DNA of 60,555 bases from NCBI GenBank assembly GCA_051652245.1, contig JBOFTV010000066.1:1-60555 (forward strand), read 5' to 3'. This document shows, one piece after another, positions 16,448 to 25,082 of this stretch (positions are counted from its first letter, which is position 1; each line of letters starts with the position of its first letter). The DNA is from BHER01 sp051652245 (lineage in GTDB: Bacteria > Bacillota_I > Bacilli_A > Culicoidibacterales > Culicoidibacteraceae). The position numbers and the translations under genes are program-made. Below the pieces are notes generated by a model that saw only the letters and a program-made list of their open reading frames with translations, was not told the DNA's origin and did not search any database.

Positions 16448-19321
16448 TTAAACAAGCGTGTCTTGGACACTAAGAATAACTGATGAGCTGTCAGTTAAAT
16501 CTGGTAACTCTTTCGTAAAACGAGAATTAACGCGAATGTTAGTTAAATTTTCAATGCCGGTATCACTATAATTATAATTGAGAATATTTTGTGGTAATGT
16601 AATTAGCAAAGATTCTTCGCCAGATGCATTAGTACCATAGATATCATAAACAAGAGGGCCAATTTCTTCACGCTTTGAACTATCCATAGCAGTTGGATAG
16701 GAGATAATTGGCTTGTTCCAAAAGATTGTTTTTAAATCACGATCCAACGTTGCCGCAAGTGGACTAATCGTTGCTCGGGGATTGTTTTGCTTATCAAAAT
16801 CAAATGAGGTACCTGTGGGTGCAAAGCGATTCATCCAAGCAGCCATAATGTGTGAACCATACCCTTTATTGGCATTGGTGTTCCCCTTTGTTTTTGTGAG
16901 GAATTCAGGACTTTCGATATTAAATCCTGTCCAAGTGGCAATTGAATATTCGGGTGAATAACCAACAATCCAATGGTCTTTTTCGGCACGACCACTTAAA
17001 CCATAGCTACGTCGCTCATCGGATCCATAAGAACTTGTTCCTGTTTTGGCAGCAAATGTAATGTTTCTGTTTACCTGATGACGTCCACTGCTTGGTGTTC
17101 CATTAAAGCGGGTGTAGACAAGTGCACCTGTCATATTTTTAGCGGCAGTGACACCAATAACTTGTGTATTTTGTTGCTTATATTGATAGACTGTTTCCCC
17201 TTTTTCATTTTCGATGCGGCGAATAAAATGAGGCTTATTAAATTGACCAGCATTTCCAAAAGCAGCATATGCTCCCGCCATTTCAACAACAGTTGTCTCA
17301 AGACCTCCACCTAAGGCAGCAGATTCGAATAAATGGTTTTCTGCTAATAGAGGGATTGCGCGACTTATACCTAAATTACCGGCAATTGTCCCAGCATATT
17401 CAACACCAACCTGCTGAATAGCTTGTACGGCAACGGTATTGAGCGACTCAGAGACCGCTTGCTGTAGTGTTACAGGTTTCTCCGTAGTTGAATTTGAAAA
17501 ATTGAAAACTTCATTGCGGGTTCCAGAATAGTATGTTTTCTTATCAATAAATGGTGTTGAAGTCGTCCAACCAAATTTCTCCATCCCAGGGGCATAGTCA
17601 ATAACTGGTTTAATTGATGAACCCGGAGATCTAAAACCATTGATGGCAAAGTTATTTCCATGTAATTTAAAATTTCTTGCTGCACCAATTGCCGGAACAC
17701 CACCAGTTTTTACATCAACCACAGCAAAAGCAGCTTGGAGATTAGGGTCATCATAAATATCATTATTCCTGTAGTAAGGGATGTTTTGGAGCATCTCAGA
17801 ATATTTAACATAATTTTCTGTATCCATGATTTCATTAGCAAATTTTTGTTGTTCTTGGTCTAATTCTGTGTAAATCTTATAGCCTGTATAATAGGGCAGA
17901 GAAACGTCTTTGTCACTACTATTAATGTTGAAAATGCCATTTAATTCTTCTTCAATGGCTGAAAAGTATGCTGCATTTTTCTGGGTGAATTCATCTTGGT
18001 TGATAAGAAGTAGATCGGCTAGAGGTATTTGCTTAAGTGCAACTTGCTCGACATCATTTATATAATCATGGCGTCTGAGCGAATCAATAACGGTTTGGTA
18101 TCGTTGTGTTGGTTTTTCAATTGACTCGCTATAAGGGTTATTAGTTGAAGACGCTTGCGGGATGCCGGATAAAAGTGCAGCCTCAGCAAGCGAAAGCTGG
18201 CTTACATGTTTATTAAAGTAATTTTTAGAAGCGGTTCCAACGCCAACAAGGCGACCATAACCTAGTGTATTCAAATATGCGGTGAAAATATCTTCTTTTG
18301 ACATCTTTTGTTCAAGTTGGTAAGCCAATATCCACTCGTGAACTTTTCGCTCATCGCTATCTTTATATGTTTCCTCAAGAGCAATTTTATTTTTAAGCGA
18401 AGTTACTTTTATTAGCTGCTGCGTAATCGTACTACCACCACTAGTTACCTTTTTTAAAATAGAATTTGTGACAACGGCATTAAGTGTCCGTGGACCATCG
18501 ATGCCTTTGTGTGTTAAAAACCGTGAATCTTCTGTTGCATGGAAGCCATCAATTAGTGCTTGAGGTAACTCATCAAATGTGACGGGGATGAAGCTTTCTT
18601 CAGCTAAATCAGCGACGCCTTGATCATACTTGTCTAAAACAAGCGAGTTATCCCGCATCTTATCTCTAACTTGCTCAATTGAAAGCGGGGGGAGATTTCC
18701 TTGGAAATCTAAGAATATTTGATAAGCAAAAAATGTACCAACAATTGTTGATAAAAAGATGAGCGAAAACAACAAGCAAGTCGTAACCCAGATAAATTTA
18801 CCTAATCCTGAAAAAAACCGCTTAAATAGGGAATGCTTTTTGGGAGCGGGGGCCACTCTTTGTTGTCTTGTGGCAATCGACTTATTAGCAATTGTTTCTT
18901 CTTTCTTTTCTTGTTTTATTGTATGTTTCACGGTAGAAGAGGGCGTAATTGGATGCTTTATTGTTTCATTAGGCTTTACAACAGGTTTGTTTTTAGGAAC
19001 TCCTTTTGTAGACTTTGTTGCTCTTTGCTGTGGTTTTACTTTTGTTGCGGTAGCAGTGTTATAATCTTTAGCAGTTGTGTTTGCTTTCTTCTTAGTTGTA
19101 CTTGAAGTGGAGGTTGTTTTTGTTATTACAGGTTTTGTTACAGTGCTTTTATTCATGGGTGATGCATGTTTTTTTGTGATAGCTGTCTTTTTTGTTTCTT
19201 TTTTTTGTGTGGGTGTTGATATGGTTTTACTTATTTTGGTTGTTGATGGTGTACGAGTATTAGTTGTTTGCTTTTTTGTATTTTTCTTGCTTACGTTAGC
19301 TTTATTATCCTTATTTGACAA
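16448..19321 (-). CDS. ponA: class A penicillin-binding protein (transglycosylase/transpeptidase)
   Basis: This bifunctional wall synthase polymerises glycan from lipid II and cross-links it outside the membrane. The chain of about 957 residues has an odd cytoplasmic N-terminal tail of about 170 residues (Thr/Lys/Ser-rich). A membrane helix (about 177-202), a glycosyltransferase domain (ATEDSRFLTHKGID) and a transpeptidase domain with S-S-I-K (SPGSSIKP), SLN and KTG (AAKTGTS) follow. The tail is much longer than in Bacillus PonA. TTG 19321 is preferred because AGGGGG is spaced 8 bases from it; GTG 19330 sits on top of that site. It overlaps recU, as in Bacillus. Confidence 0.93.
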   Translation of the reverse strand: MSNKDNKANVSKKNTKKQTTNTRTPSTTKISKTISTPTQKKETKKTAITKKHASPMNKSTVTKPVITKTTSTSSTTKKKANTTAKDYNTATATKVKPQQRATKSTKGVPKNKPVVKPNETIKHPITPSSTVKHTIKQEKKEETIANKSIATRQQRVAPAPKKHSLFKRFFSGLGKFIWVTTCLLFSLIFLSTIVGTFFAYQIFLDFQGNLPPLSIEQVRDKMRDNSLVLDKYDQGVADLAEESFIPVTFDELPQALIDGFHATEDSRFLTHKGIDGPRTLNAVVTNSILKKVTSGGSTITQQLIKVTSLKNKIALEETYKDSDERKVHEWILAYQLEQKMSKEDIFTAYLNTLGYGRLVGVGTASKNYFNKHVSQLSLAEAALLSGIPQASSTNNPYSESIEKPTQRYQTVIDSLRRHDYINDVEQVALKQIPLADLLLINQDEFTQKNAAYFSAIEEELNGIFNINSSDKDVSLPYYTGYKIYTELDQEQQKFANEIMDTENYVKYSEMLQNIPYYRNNDIYDDPNLQAAFAVVDVKTGGVPAIGAARNFKLHGNNFAINGFRSPGSSIKPVIDYAPGMEKFGWTTSTPFIDKKTYYSGTRNEVFNFSNSTTEKPVTLQQAVSESLNTVAVQAIQQVGVEYAGTIAGNLGISRAIPLLAENHLFESAALGGGLETTVVEMAGAYAAFGNAGQFNKPHFIRRIENEKGETVYQYKQQNTQVIGVTAAKNMTGALVYTRFNGTPSSGRHQVNRNITFAAKTGTSSYGSDERRSYGLSGRAEKDHWIVGYSPEYSIATWTGFNIESPEFLTKTKGNTNANKGYGSHIMAAWMNRFAPTGTSFDFDKQNNPRATISPLAATLDRDLKTIFWNKPIISYPTAMDSSKREEIGPLVYDIYGTNASGEESLLITLPQNILNYNYSDTGIENLTNIRVNSRFTKELPDLTDSSSVILSVQDTLV

Positions 19322-19925
19322 TAAACTCACCCCCTATATAATTTTCGGTAATTAGTGTTAAATAATCCAGTATTGGATAGCCATTAGTTGGGAGTAAATA
19401 GCCAACTTCCTCAGCTAAGCTGATTCCAAATGACTTTCTTTTTTGTGAAAGTAGGCTATTTTTATAATGTCTAATTATGTTTTTGGCCGGAATTAGGTAA
19501 AAAGTATCTTTTTTAGCGAAATAAATAATAACGAAGCAAATACCATTTTGCTTAATTACAGATTCCATATGCTCAATTTGATGTGAATGAAAATTGTGGA
19601 AAGGAAGTGCTGTAAGGTTGGTCTGCTTTGCTTCAAAGTCAATATGTAATCCATTGAACACGCCATTGTAATCAGTTGTTGACGGTGTGGTGTAATAGGC
19701 CTCTGTTATTTTGGCGGTAGACCGTGATTTGTAATCAACGCTGACAACCTGAATGGGCGTGGGCCTTTTGTGGACACATGCTTTTCCCTGATGTAAATAA
19801 AAAGCATTCGCTTGGTTTATTAAATGCTCTAAAGACATACCTCTTTTTGCTGTAGAATTTGGTGCTGTAGAATTAGCTTGTAGCGACCTACTTTTTGTAG
19901 GATATTTTATCGTGCGTACATTCAT
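19311..19925 (-). CDS. recU: Holliday junction resolvase RecU
   Basis: RecU cuts four-way junctions during recombination and chromosome segregation. The 204 residues have the core TTDYNGVFNGLHIDFEAKQT, where the D and E-x-K form the nuclease metal site, and then HNFHSHQIEHM. The N-terminal 30 residues are basic and flexible. The upstream ribosome binding site is AAAGAGGT. Its stop lies inside the start of ponA, so the two are translationally coupled; this recU-ponA pairing is conserved in Bacillota. Confidence 0.94.
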   Translation of the reverse strand: MNVRTIKYPTKSRSLQANSTAPNSTAKRGMSLEHLINQANAFYLHQGKACVHKRPTPIQVVSVDYKSRSTAKITEAYYTTPSTTDYNGVFNGLHIDFEAKQTNLTALPFHNFHSHQIEHMESVIKQNGICFVIIYFAKKDTFYLIPAKNIIRHYKNSLLSQKRKSFGISLAEEVGYLLPTNGYPILDYLTLITENYIGGEFIVK

Positions 19926-19945
19926 CGAAAAACCTCTTTTAAATC

Positions 19946-19966
19946 ATTATACATTACTATATTATA
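19946..19966 (-). promoter_or_regulatory. recU-ponA promoter region
   Basis: Two TATAAT elements read on the minus strand (19961-19966 and 19946-19951), each preceded by TG. No clear -35 was found. Either could start the recU-ponA transcript. Confidence 0.45.
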
Positions 19967-20087
19967 CAATACTTTCCTTTAATAATACAGAAAAACCCAA
20001 AAATTAGTATGATTAGCCATTTATTTTTTTAAAGAAGATGAAAAAAGTCGCTTTTCTCATTAAAATTTGTACATCATTTGAATTTGT

Positions 20088-20116
20088 TTGCTTTTAAAAA
20101 GTCAGTTTGTTATAAT
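20088..20116 (+). promoter_or_regulatory. gpsB promoter
   Basis: TTGCTT (20088-20093), 17 bases, then extended -10 TGTTATAAT ending at 20116. It drives gpsB and probably the rnpB RNA behind it. Confidence 0.65.
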
Positions 20117-20157
20117 ATATTTATGTATAAAATAAAGGTAGAGAGAAGGAAACGACA

Positions 20158-20523
20158 ATGGCTGAACAAGCACTAACTAATTTATCAACAACAGATATTC
20201 TTGATAAAGAATTTAGAACGGAATTAAGAGGATATAGCACAAACGAAGTAGATGAGTATTTAGATGAAATCATTGCTGATTACGCAAGCTTATATAAAGA
20301 AATTGATCGCCTGAAAGAAGAAAATGTCTTATTAAAAAGTGAATTGCAAAAAGGAACGACCAAAAGTGTGACAACGGAAACAGAAGTCCAAAGCACGCAG
20401 TCATCAAATTATGATGTCTTAAGAAGAGTAAGCTTACTTGAAAAACAAGTTGTTGAAATTATGAATCATTTGAAAAAGCGAGCGCAACAAGAAGTAGAAA
20501 CAACACCACCACCACAAGTATAA
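20158..20523 (+). CDS. gpsB: cell division protein GpsB (DivIVA-like)
   Basis: GpsB is a small coiled-coil adaptor that moves between septum and side wall and docks PBP1/PonA. The 121 residues contain the DivIVA-type membrane-binding start (ILDKEFRTELRGYSTNEVDEYLD), a coiled coil (about 35-65), a polar linker and a C-terminal helix (VLRRVSLLEKQVVEIMNHL). Bacillus GpsB is 98 residues; the linker and Pro-rich end make this one longer. It is divergent from recU-ponA, the same neighbourhood as in Bacillus, which fits its role with PonA. Confidence 0.93.
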   Translation: MAEQALTNLSTTDILDKEFRTELRGYSTNEVDEYLDEIIADYASLYKEIDRLKEENVLLKSELQKGTTKSVTTETEVQSTQSSNYDVLRRVSLLEKQVVEIMNHLKKRAQQEVETTPPPQV

Positions 20524-20528
20524 TTTTC

Positions 20529-20906
20529 AAAAACACATTTAGATAATTGCGGTGTACATTAGGTACATTGAGGAAAGTCCATGCTCACACATTGCTGAGA
20601 CGCATGTAGTGTTCGTGCTTGATGAAATAATAAATCAAGGCAGATTTATCCGAATCTGACGGCTGTTTACGCACCTAAGTGCTAGTCATATGGTGCTATG
20701 AACTTTAAAAGTGCCACAGTGACGTAGTCTTCTTAGAAATAAGAAGAGTGGAACGCGGTAAACCCCACGAGTGAGAAACCCAAAATTGGTAGGGGAACTT
20801 TTTAACTTGGAATTCAACGAGTAAAAGAGGTAGTATTTTACTACAGATAAATAATTATCAATACATGAAATATTGTATACAGAACATGGCTTATTAATGT
20901 GTTTCG
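20529..20906 (+). ncRNA. rnpB: RNase P RNA, type B
   Basis: The catalytic RNA of RNase P trims tRNA 5' ends. P1 is formed by AAACACATT (20531-20539) and AATGTGTTT (20896-20904). The universal core is clear: GAGGAAAGTCCATGCTC near the 5' side, GCCACAGTGACG, GTGGAACGCGGTAAACCCC, GAGAAACCCAAA and ACAGAACATGGC at the 3' side, which forms P4. Layout and length (about 378) fit the Bacillus type B form. Ends are set by P1 and may be off by a few bases. No T-run terminator is evident. Confidence 0.95.
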
Positions 20907-20963
20907 GATATTAAAATAAAATAAAAAACATGTCAAAATAAAATAAAAACGAGGTGTCATGCA

Positions 20964-21548
20964 TTGCAAGCAGAAACAAAAAATATAAATATACTGTTTC
21001 TCATCAGGAGCGGTCTTTTAACAATTGTCACAATACTGTTGTATTATCCTAAATTTGGTGGAGCACTTACAGTTTTGAACGGTGTGTTTATTTATTTTTC
21101 TTATTTTTTGGCTACAATCATGCTATTGGTCTATGCAATAATGCATTTTGTTGCTCTTTTCAGGATGAAATATGTAATTGATGAGAAGATAAAATTACAG
21201 CAGACTAAAGAAGAATTTGTTCTTTTTTCCTACGCTGCAGTTATGATAATGACGGCTTTGCTACAGGGACGATATATTATGCTTCCTATTTTAGGGGTGT
21301 CATATATTCTACTAGAGCTCTTACCAGTGTACAGATTTATGCTATATGCTGGTAGAACAGAGATGAAATGCAAACGGACGATTTGGACATGGGTTAAAGA
21401 AGTTCTGTTTTTCGTAACCTGTCTCTTATTTTTTGTGGGTAATCAGCCATTCCAACAGCTGCAATTACCGGTAGCAGAACTCCTGTTATTAATACTAATC
21501 TTTATTAATATTTACACATATTGGCAATCACTTTCATTAAAAAGCTAA
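20964..21548 (+). CDS. multi-pass membrane protein, unknown function
   Basis: I do not recognise this family. The 194 residues are mostly hydrophobic, with about six likely membrane segments (near 12-30, 32-55, 75-95, 98-115, 138-155 and 168-187) and a charged loop (MKYVIDEKIKLQQTKEE) around 68-85. The start is TTG at 20964, with GAGGTG 7 bases upstream; the only close ATG is out of frame. It sits between rnpB and recA and ends 32 bases before the recA start, so it is probably co-transcribed with recA. Confidence 0.7.
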   Translation: MQAETKNINILFLIRSGLLTIVTILLYYPKFGGALTVLNGVFIYFSYFLATIMLLVYAIMHFVALFRMKYVIDEKIKLQQTKEEFVLFSYAAVMIMTALLQGRYIMLPILGVSYILLELLPVYRFMLYAGRTEMKCKRTIWTWVKEVLFFVTCLLFFVGNQPFQQLQLPVAELLLLILIFINIYTYWQSLSLKS

Positions 21549-21580
21549 ACTGGCTTAGTAAGAAGGGAAAATTAGAGACG

Positions 21581-22591
21581 ATGAGTGATAGAGAAAAAGC
21601 CCTTGAAGAGGCAATCAAGAAAATTGAAAAGGACTTTGGAAAAGGTGCTGTTATGAGACTAGGTGATCATCCACCAAAAATAGTTTCAGCAATTTCCACA
21701 GGATCTCTGCTTTTAGATGATGCTTTGGGGGTGGGTGGTTTCCCCAAAGGAAGAATTGTTGAAATTTACGGGCCAGAGAGCTCGGGGAAAACCACTGTTG
21801 CTTTACATGCCATTGCTGAAGTTCAAAAAGTCGGAGGAGTAGCTGCATTTATTGATGCAGAGCATGCATTAGACCCGGACTATGCTCAAAAAGTGGGGGT
21901 AAATGTTGATGATTTGCTTGTATCACAACCCGACACGGGAGAACAGGCCCTAGAAATTGCTGATGCCCTGGTACATAGCGGTGCGGTTGATATAATTGTT
22001 GTTGATTCGGTGGCAGCCTTGGTTCCACAAGCAGAAATTGAAGGAGACATGGGAGCATCCCATGTTGGACTACAAGCAAGACTTATGTCACAAGCATTAA
22101 GAAAGCTAACAGGGACAATTAGCAAGGTCGGAACAATTACGATTTTCATTAACCAACTGCGTGAAAAAGTCGGCGTAATGTATGGAAATCCGGAAACTAC
22201 TCCAGGAGGACGAGCTTTAAAGTTTTATTCATCAATCAGACTGGATGTCCGCAAAGGCGAAGTTATAAAAGAGGGAACAGTGATTGTGGGTAATAAGGTT
22301 AAAATTAAGGTTGTTAAAAATAAAGTGGCACCGCCTTTTAAATTAGTAGAATTAGATATGATTTATGGAACTGGATTTTCAAAAACAGGAGAGCTACTAG
22401 ATTTAGCAGTACAGTATGATATTATTGATAAAGCGGGTGCATGGTACTCATATAATGGTGAAAAAGTCGGCCAAGGACGCGAAAATTCCAAACAATTTTT
22501 AGATAATAATCAAGATGTATATGAAGAAATTCATCAGATTCTTAGAAAGAAATTTGATAATAAAAATGATATAAAATCAGAAGAAGAATAA
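21581..22591 (+). CDS. recA: recombinase RecA
   Basis: RecA forms filaments on single-stranded DNA, pairs homologous strands and triggers SOS. The 336 residues show the start DREKALEEAIKKIEKDFGKGAVMRLG, Walker A GPESSGKTT, Walker B region DIIVVDSVAALVP, and loops GDMGASHVG and NQLREKVGVMYGNPETTPGG. The frame is open from 21521, but ATG 21581 matches the family start; GAAGGGA lies 12 bases upstream. I saw no clear LexA (SOS) box before it. RNase Y follows after 74 bases. Confidence 0.97.
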   Translation: MSDREKALEEAIKKIEKDFGKGAVMRLGDHPPKIVSAISTGSLLLDDALGVGGFPKGRIVEIYGPESSGKTTVALHAIAEVQKVGGVAAFIDAEHALDPDYAQKVGVNVDDLLVSQPDTGEQALEIADALVHSGAVDIIVVDSVAALVPQAEIEGDMGASHVGLQARLMSQALRKLTGTISKVGTITIFINQLREKVGVMYGNPETTPGGRALKFYSSIRLDVRKGEVIKEGTVIVGNKVKIKVVKNKVAPPFKLVELDMIYGTGFSKTGELLDLAVQYDIIDKAGAWYSYNGEKVGQGRENSKQFLDNNQDVYEEIHQILRKKFDNKNDIKSEEE

Positions 22592-22665
22592 ATAATCAGC
22601 ATAGAAGGTAGTGTTGGGGACTTGATTTGTTCTTAATAGTATCTTTTTTGAGAAGGGAGTAAGAA

Positions 22666-24240
22666 ATGACAAATATTTTAGTAATAACGATATTCTTAAC
22701 AGCATCGATCATACTAGCAGTCGTAACTTTTATTCTTGGCAGAAGTCTTGAAAAGAAGGCGCAAGAAATTGGCAAGCAGACAGCAGCAGATTTAATTGAA
22801 CATGCTAATCAGGTAATCGAAGGTAATAAGAAAGTATCCATTTTAGAAACACGGGAAAAAATTAGAGGTCTTGAGCAAGAGCAATTTGCTATTTTTGATC
22901 AAAAAGAAAAGCAAATTGCAGAAGAAAAAAATATAATTAAGTTTCAGGAAAAAGAATTGTTATTTAAGGCGGAAACAATTGAAAATAAGCAGCAAGAGCA
23001 GGAAAATAGACAAATAATTATTGAACAAGAATTAGAAAAATTAAGCAATCAAAAAACGAAATTCGAGGAAGAGAAGAAAATTAGTTTACAGGAAGCAGAC
23101 AATAAAATTTCAGAAATTGCTCAGCTTTCACAGGAGGATGCACAGAGAATTGTGCTCGAAAAAGCCAAAGCAACTGTTGAAGCTGATATTGCACAGTATA
23201 TTTATAAAGAAGAAGAAAAAGCTAAATTTCAAATTAAACAGCGAAGTAAAAATATTCTTGTTCAGGCAATGCAACGCTATACTGTAGAAGTTGCAACAGA
23301 AAGAACCGTATCAGTTGTTGTCCTTGCAAATGATGATCTTAAGGGCCGGTTGATTGGCCGTGAAGGTCGAAATATTAGATCAATTGAGACACTAACAGGT
23401 GTAGATGTCATTATTGATGATACACCGGAAGCTGTCGTACTATCATGTTTTGATCCAATAAGAAGAGAGCTTGCACGTATGATGGTGCAAGAATTAGTTG
23501 ATGATGGGAGAATCCATCCAGGGAGAATAGAAGAAGTTTTTTATCAAAAACAAAACGAATTAGAGGTAATTTTACAAGATTTTGGTGAAAATGCACTGGT
23601 AGAAATGAATTTGCCAACGATGGATACACAATTAGTAAAGTTGTTTGGGAAATTACATTTTAGAACAAGTTATGGTCAAAATATTCTCCAGCATTCAATG
23701 GAAGTCGGTTTCATTGCGGGTGTTCTTGCTTCAGAATTAGGTGAGGATGTCATGCTTGCAAGACGTGCAGGACTATTACATGATATTGGAAAAGCAATTG
23801 ATTTTGAAAATGAGGGGTCACATGTTGAACTAGGTGTCAAAATTGCTAAGAAATTCCATGAAAGTGAAACAGTTATAAACGCGATTGCTTCGCATCATGG
23901 TGATGAACCAGCAACATCAATTATTTCTGAGCTTGTAGCAATTGCTGATAGCTTAAGTGCTACAAGACCAGGAGCAAGACGCGAATCGCTTGAATCATAT
24001 ATCAAGCGATTAACAGATTTAGAAGAAATTTCAACAGAGTTTGAAGGCGTTGCGAAAGCGTATGCTATTCAAGCTGGTCGTGAAATCAGAGTGATTGTTA
24101 ATCCAGATTTAGCAAGTGATAAACAGACAACAGTATTAGCACACGAAATAAGAAAGAAAATTGAAGATACGCTCCAGTATCCTGGAACAATCAAAGTAAC
24201 AGTTGTTCGTGAAACAAGAGCAATTGATATTGCAAAATAG
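22666..24240 (+). CDS. rny: ribonuclease Y
   Basis: RNase Y is the membrane-anchored endonuclease that starts mRNA decay in many Gram-positive bacteria. The 524 residues show one N-terminal membrane helix (about 4-25), a long Glu/Lys/Gln-rich coiled coil (about 35-190), a KH domain (GRLIGREGRNIRSIE) and an HD domain with the catalytic HD in LLHDIGKAIDFENEGSH. GAAGGGAG precedes the ATG. It lies between recA and ymdB, as in Bacillus. Confidence 0.96.
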   Translation: MTNILVITIFLTASIILAVVTFILGRSLEKKAQEIGKQTAADLIEHANQVIEGNKKVSILETREKIRGLEQEQFAIFDQKEKQIAEEKNIIKFQEKELLFKAETIENKQQEQENRQIIIEQELEKLSNQKTKFEEEKKISLQEADNKISEIAQLSQEDAQRIVLEKAKATVEADIAQYIYKEEEKAKFQIKQRSKNILVQAMQRYTVEVATERTVSVVVLANDDLKGRLIGREGRNIRSIETLTGVDVIIDDTPEAVVLSCFDPIRRELARMMVQELVDDGRIHPGRIEEVFYQKQNELEVILQDFGENALVEMNLPTMDTQLVKLFGKLHFRTSYGQNILQHSMEVGFIAGVLASELGEDVMLARRAGLLHDIGKAIDFENEGSHVELGVKIAKKFHESETVINAIASHHGDEPATSIISELVAIADSLSATRPGARRESLESYIKRLTDLEEISTEFEGVAKAYAIQAGREIRVIVNPDLASDKQTTVLAHEIRKKIEDTLQYPGTIKVTVVRETRAIDIAK

Positions 24241-24259
24241 AAAGTAGGCCGCAGCAAAT

Positions 24260-25039
24260 ATGAAAATTTTATTCGTAGGTGATATCTACGCTAATCCAGG
24301 GAGAGAAATACTCAAGCGAAAACTCAAGCTAATTCAAAAGCAAAACGAGATTGATTTTACGATTGTAAATGGTGAAAATGCAACCAATGGTCGTGGACTT
24401 AGCCTGGCACACTACAAAGAAATGATGCAACTACCAATAGATGTGATTACAATGGGGAATCACATCTTTGGGCAATCAGAGATATTTGATTTTCTTGATG
24501 AAAAAGAACCATTAATTCGACCAGAAAATGGACATCCAAACTGGCCCGGGAAAGGCTATTTTATCTATGAACACAATAATAAAAAAATTGCGGTTATTAA
24601 CTTATTAGGATCTGCTGGCGTTGTTTCGTCGGTTAATCCTTTTTTGTCTTTTGACCAAATATATGAAAAAATTAAAGCAGAGGCAGATATAATTTTTGTT
24701 GATTTCCACGCTGAAATGACAAGTGAAAAAATAGCATTTGGTTACCATGCAACTGGGCGTGCACAAGTTGTTATTGGAACTCATACACATGTGCAAACAG
24801 CAGATGCACGAATTCTTGAGGGACAAACAGCATACTTAACAGATGTGGGTATGACTGGCCCACTAGAGGGAGTAATCGGTGTCAAAAAAGAAATTATAAT
24901 CCAGCGGTTTTTAAAGAACTATCCATCACGGTTTGAAGTAGCAAAAGGAAAAACACAATTAAATGCGGTAATTATAACAATTGATGATCAAACAAATTTA
25001 CCAGTAGATATCAAGACAATACATGTCGAAGATGCATAA
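24260..25039 (+). CDS. ymdB: metallophosphodiesterase, YmdB family
   Basis: YmdB-type enzymes hydrolyse cyclic nucleotides in vitro and affect biofilm genes in Bacillus. The 259 residues hold the metal-site motifs GDIYANPGR, NGENATNGRG, GNHIFGQ, and GTHTHVQTAD near the C-terminal third; all ligands appear intact. It starts 19 bases after rny, with only a weak site (AGTAGG/CGCAGC), so coupling to rny is possible. The pairing with rny is conserved. Confidence 0.94.
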   Translation: MKILFVGDIYANPGREILKRKLKLIQKQNEIDFTIVNGENATNGRGLSLAHYKEMMQLPIDVITMGNHIFGQSEIFDFLDEKEPLIRPENGHPNWPGKGYFIYEHNNKKIAVINLLGSAGVVSSVNPFLSFDQIYEKIKAEADIIFVDFHAEMTSEKIAFGYHATGRAQVVIGTHTHVQTADARILEGQTAYLTDVGMTGPLEGVIGVKKEIIIQRFLKNYPSRFEVAKGKTQLNAVIITIDDQTNLPVDIKTIHVEDA

Positions 25040-25082
25040 AATTATAAGTAGTGAGACAAACCAATGAAATGAGAGAAAAGAT

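Noticed and set aside
18759..19355. Plus-strand frames opposite the ponA tail and start
   Set aside because: Low-complexity Lys/Thr codons read backwards give long hydrophobic frames; no start signals support them.
21521..21580. Longer recA starting at 21521
   Set aside because: The extra 20 residues are the end of the upstream membrane gene read in another frame and do not match RecA; ATG 21581 fits the family.
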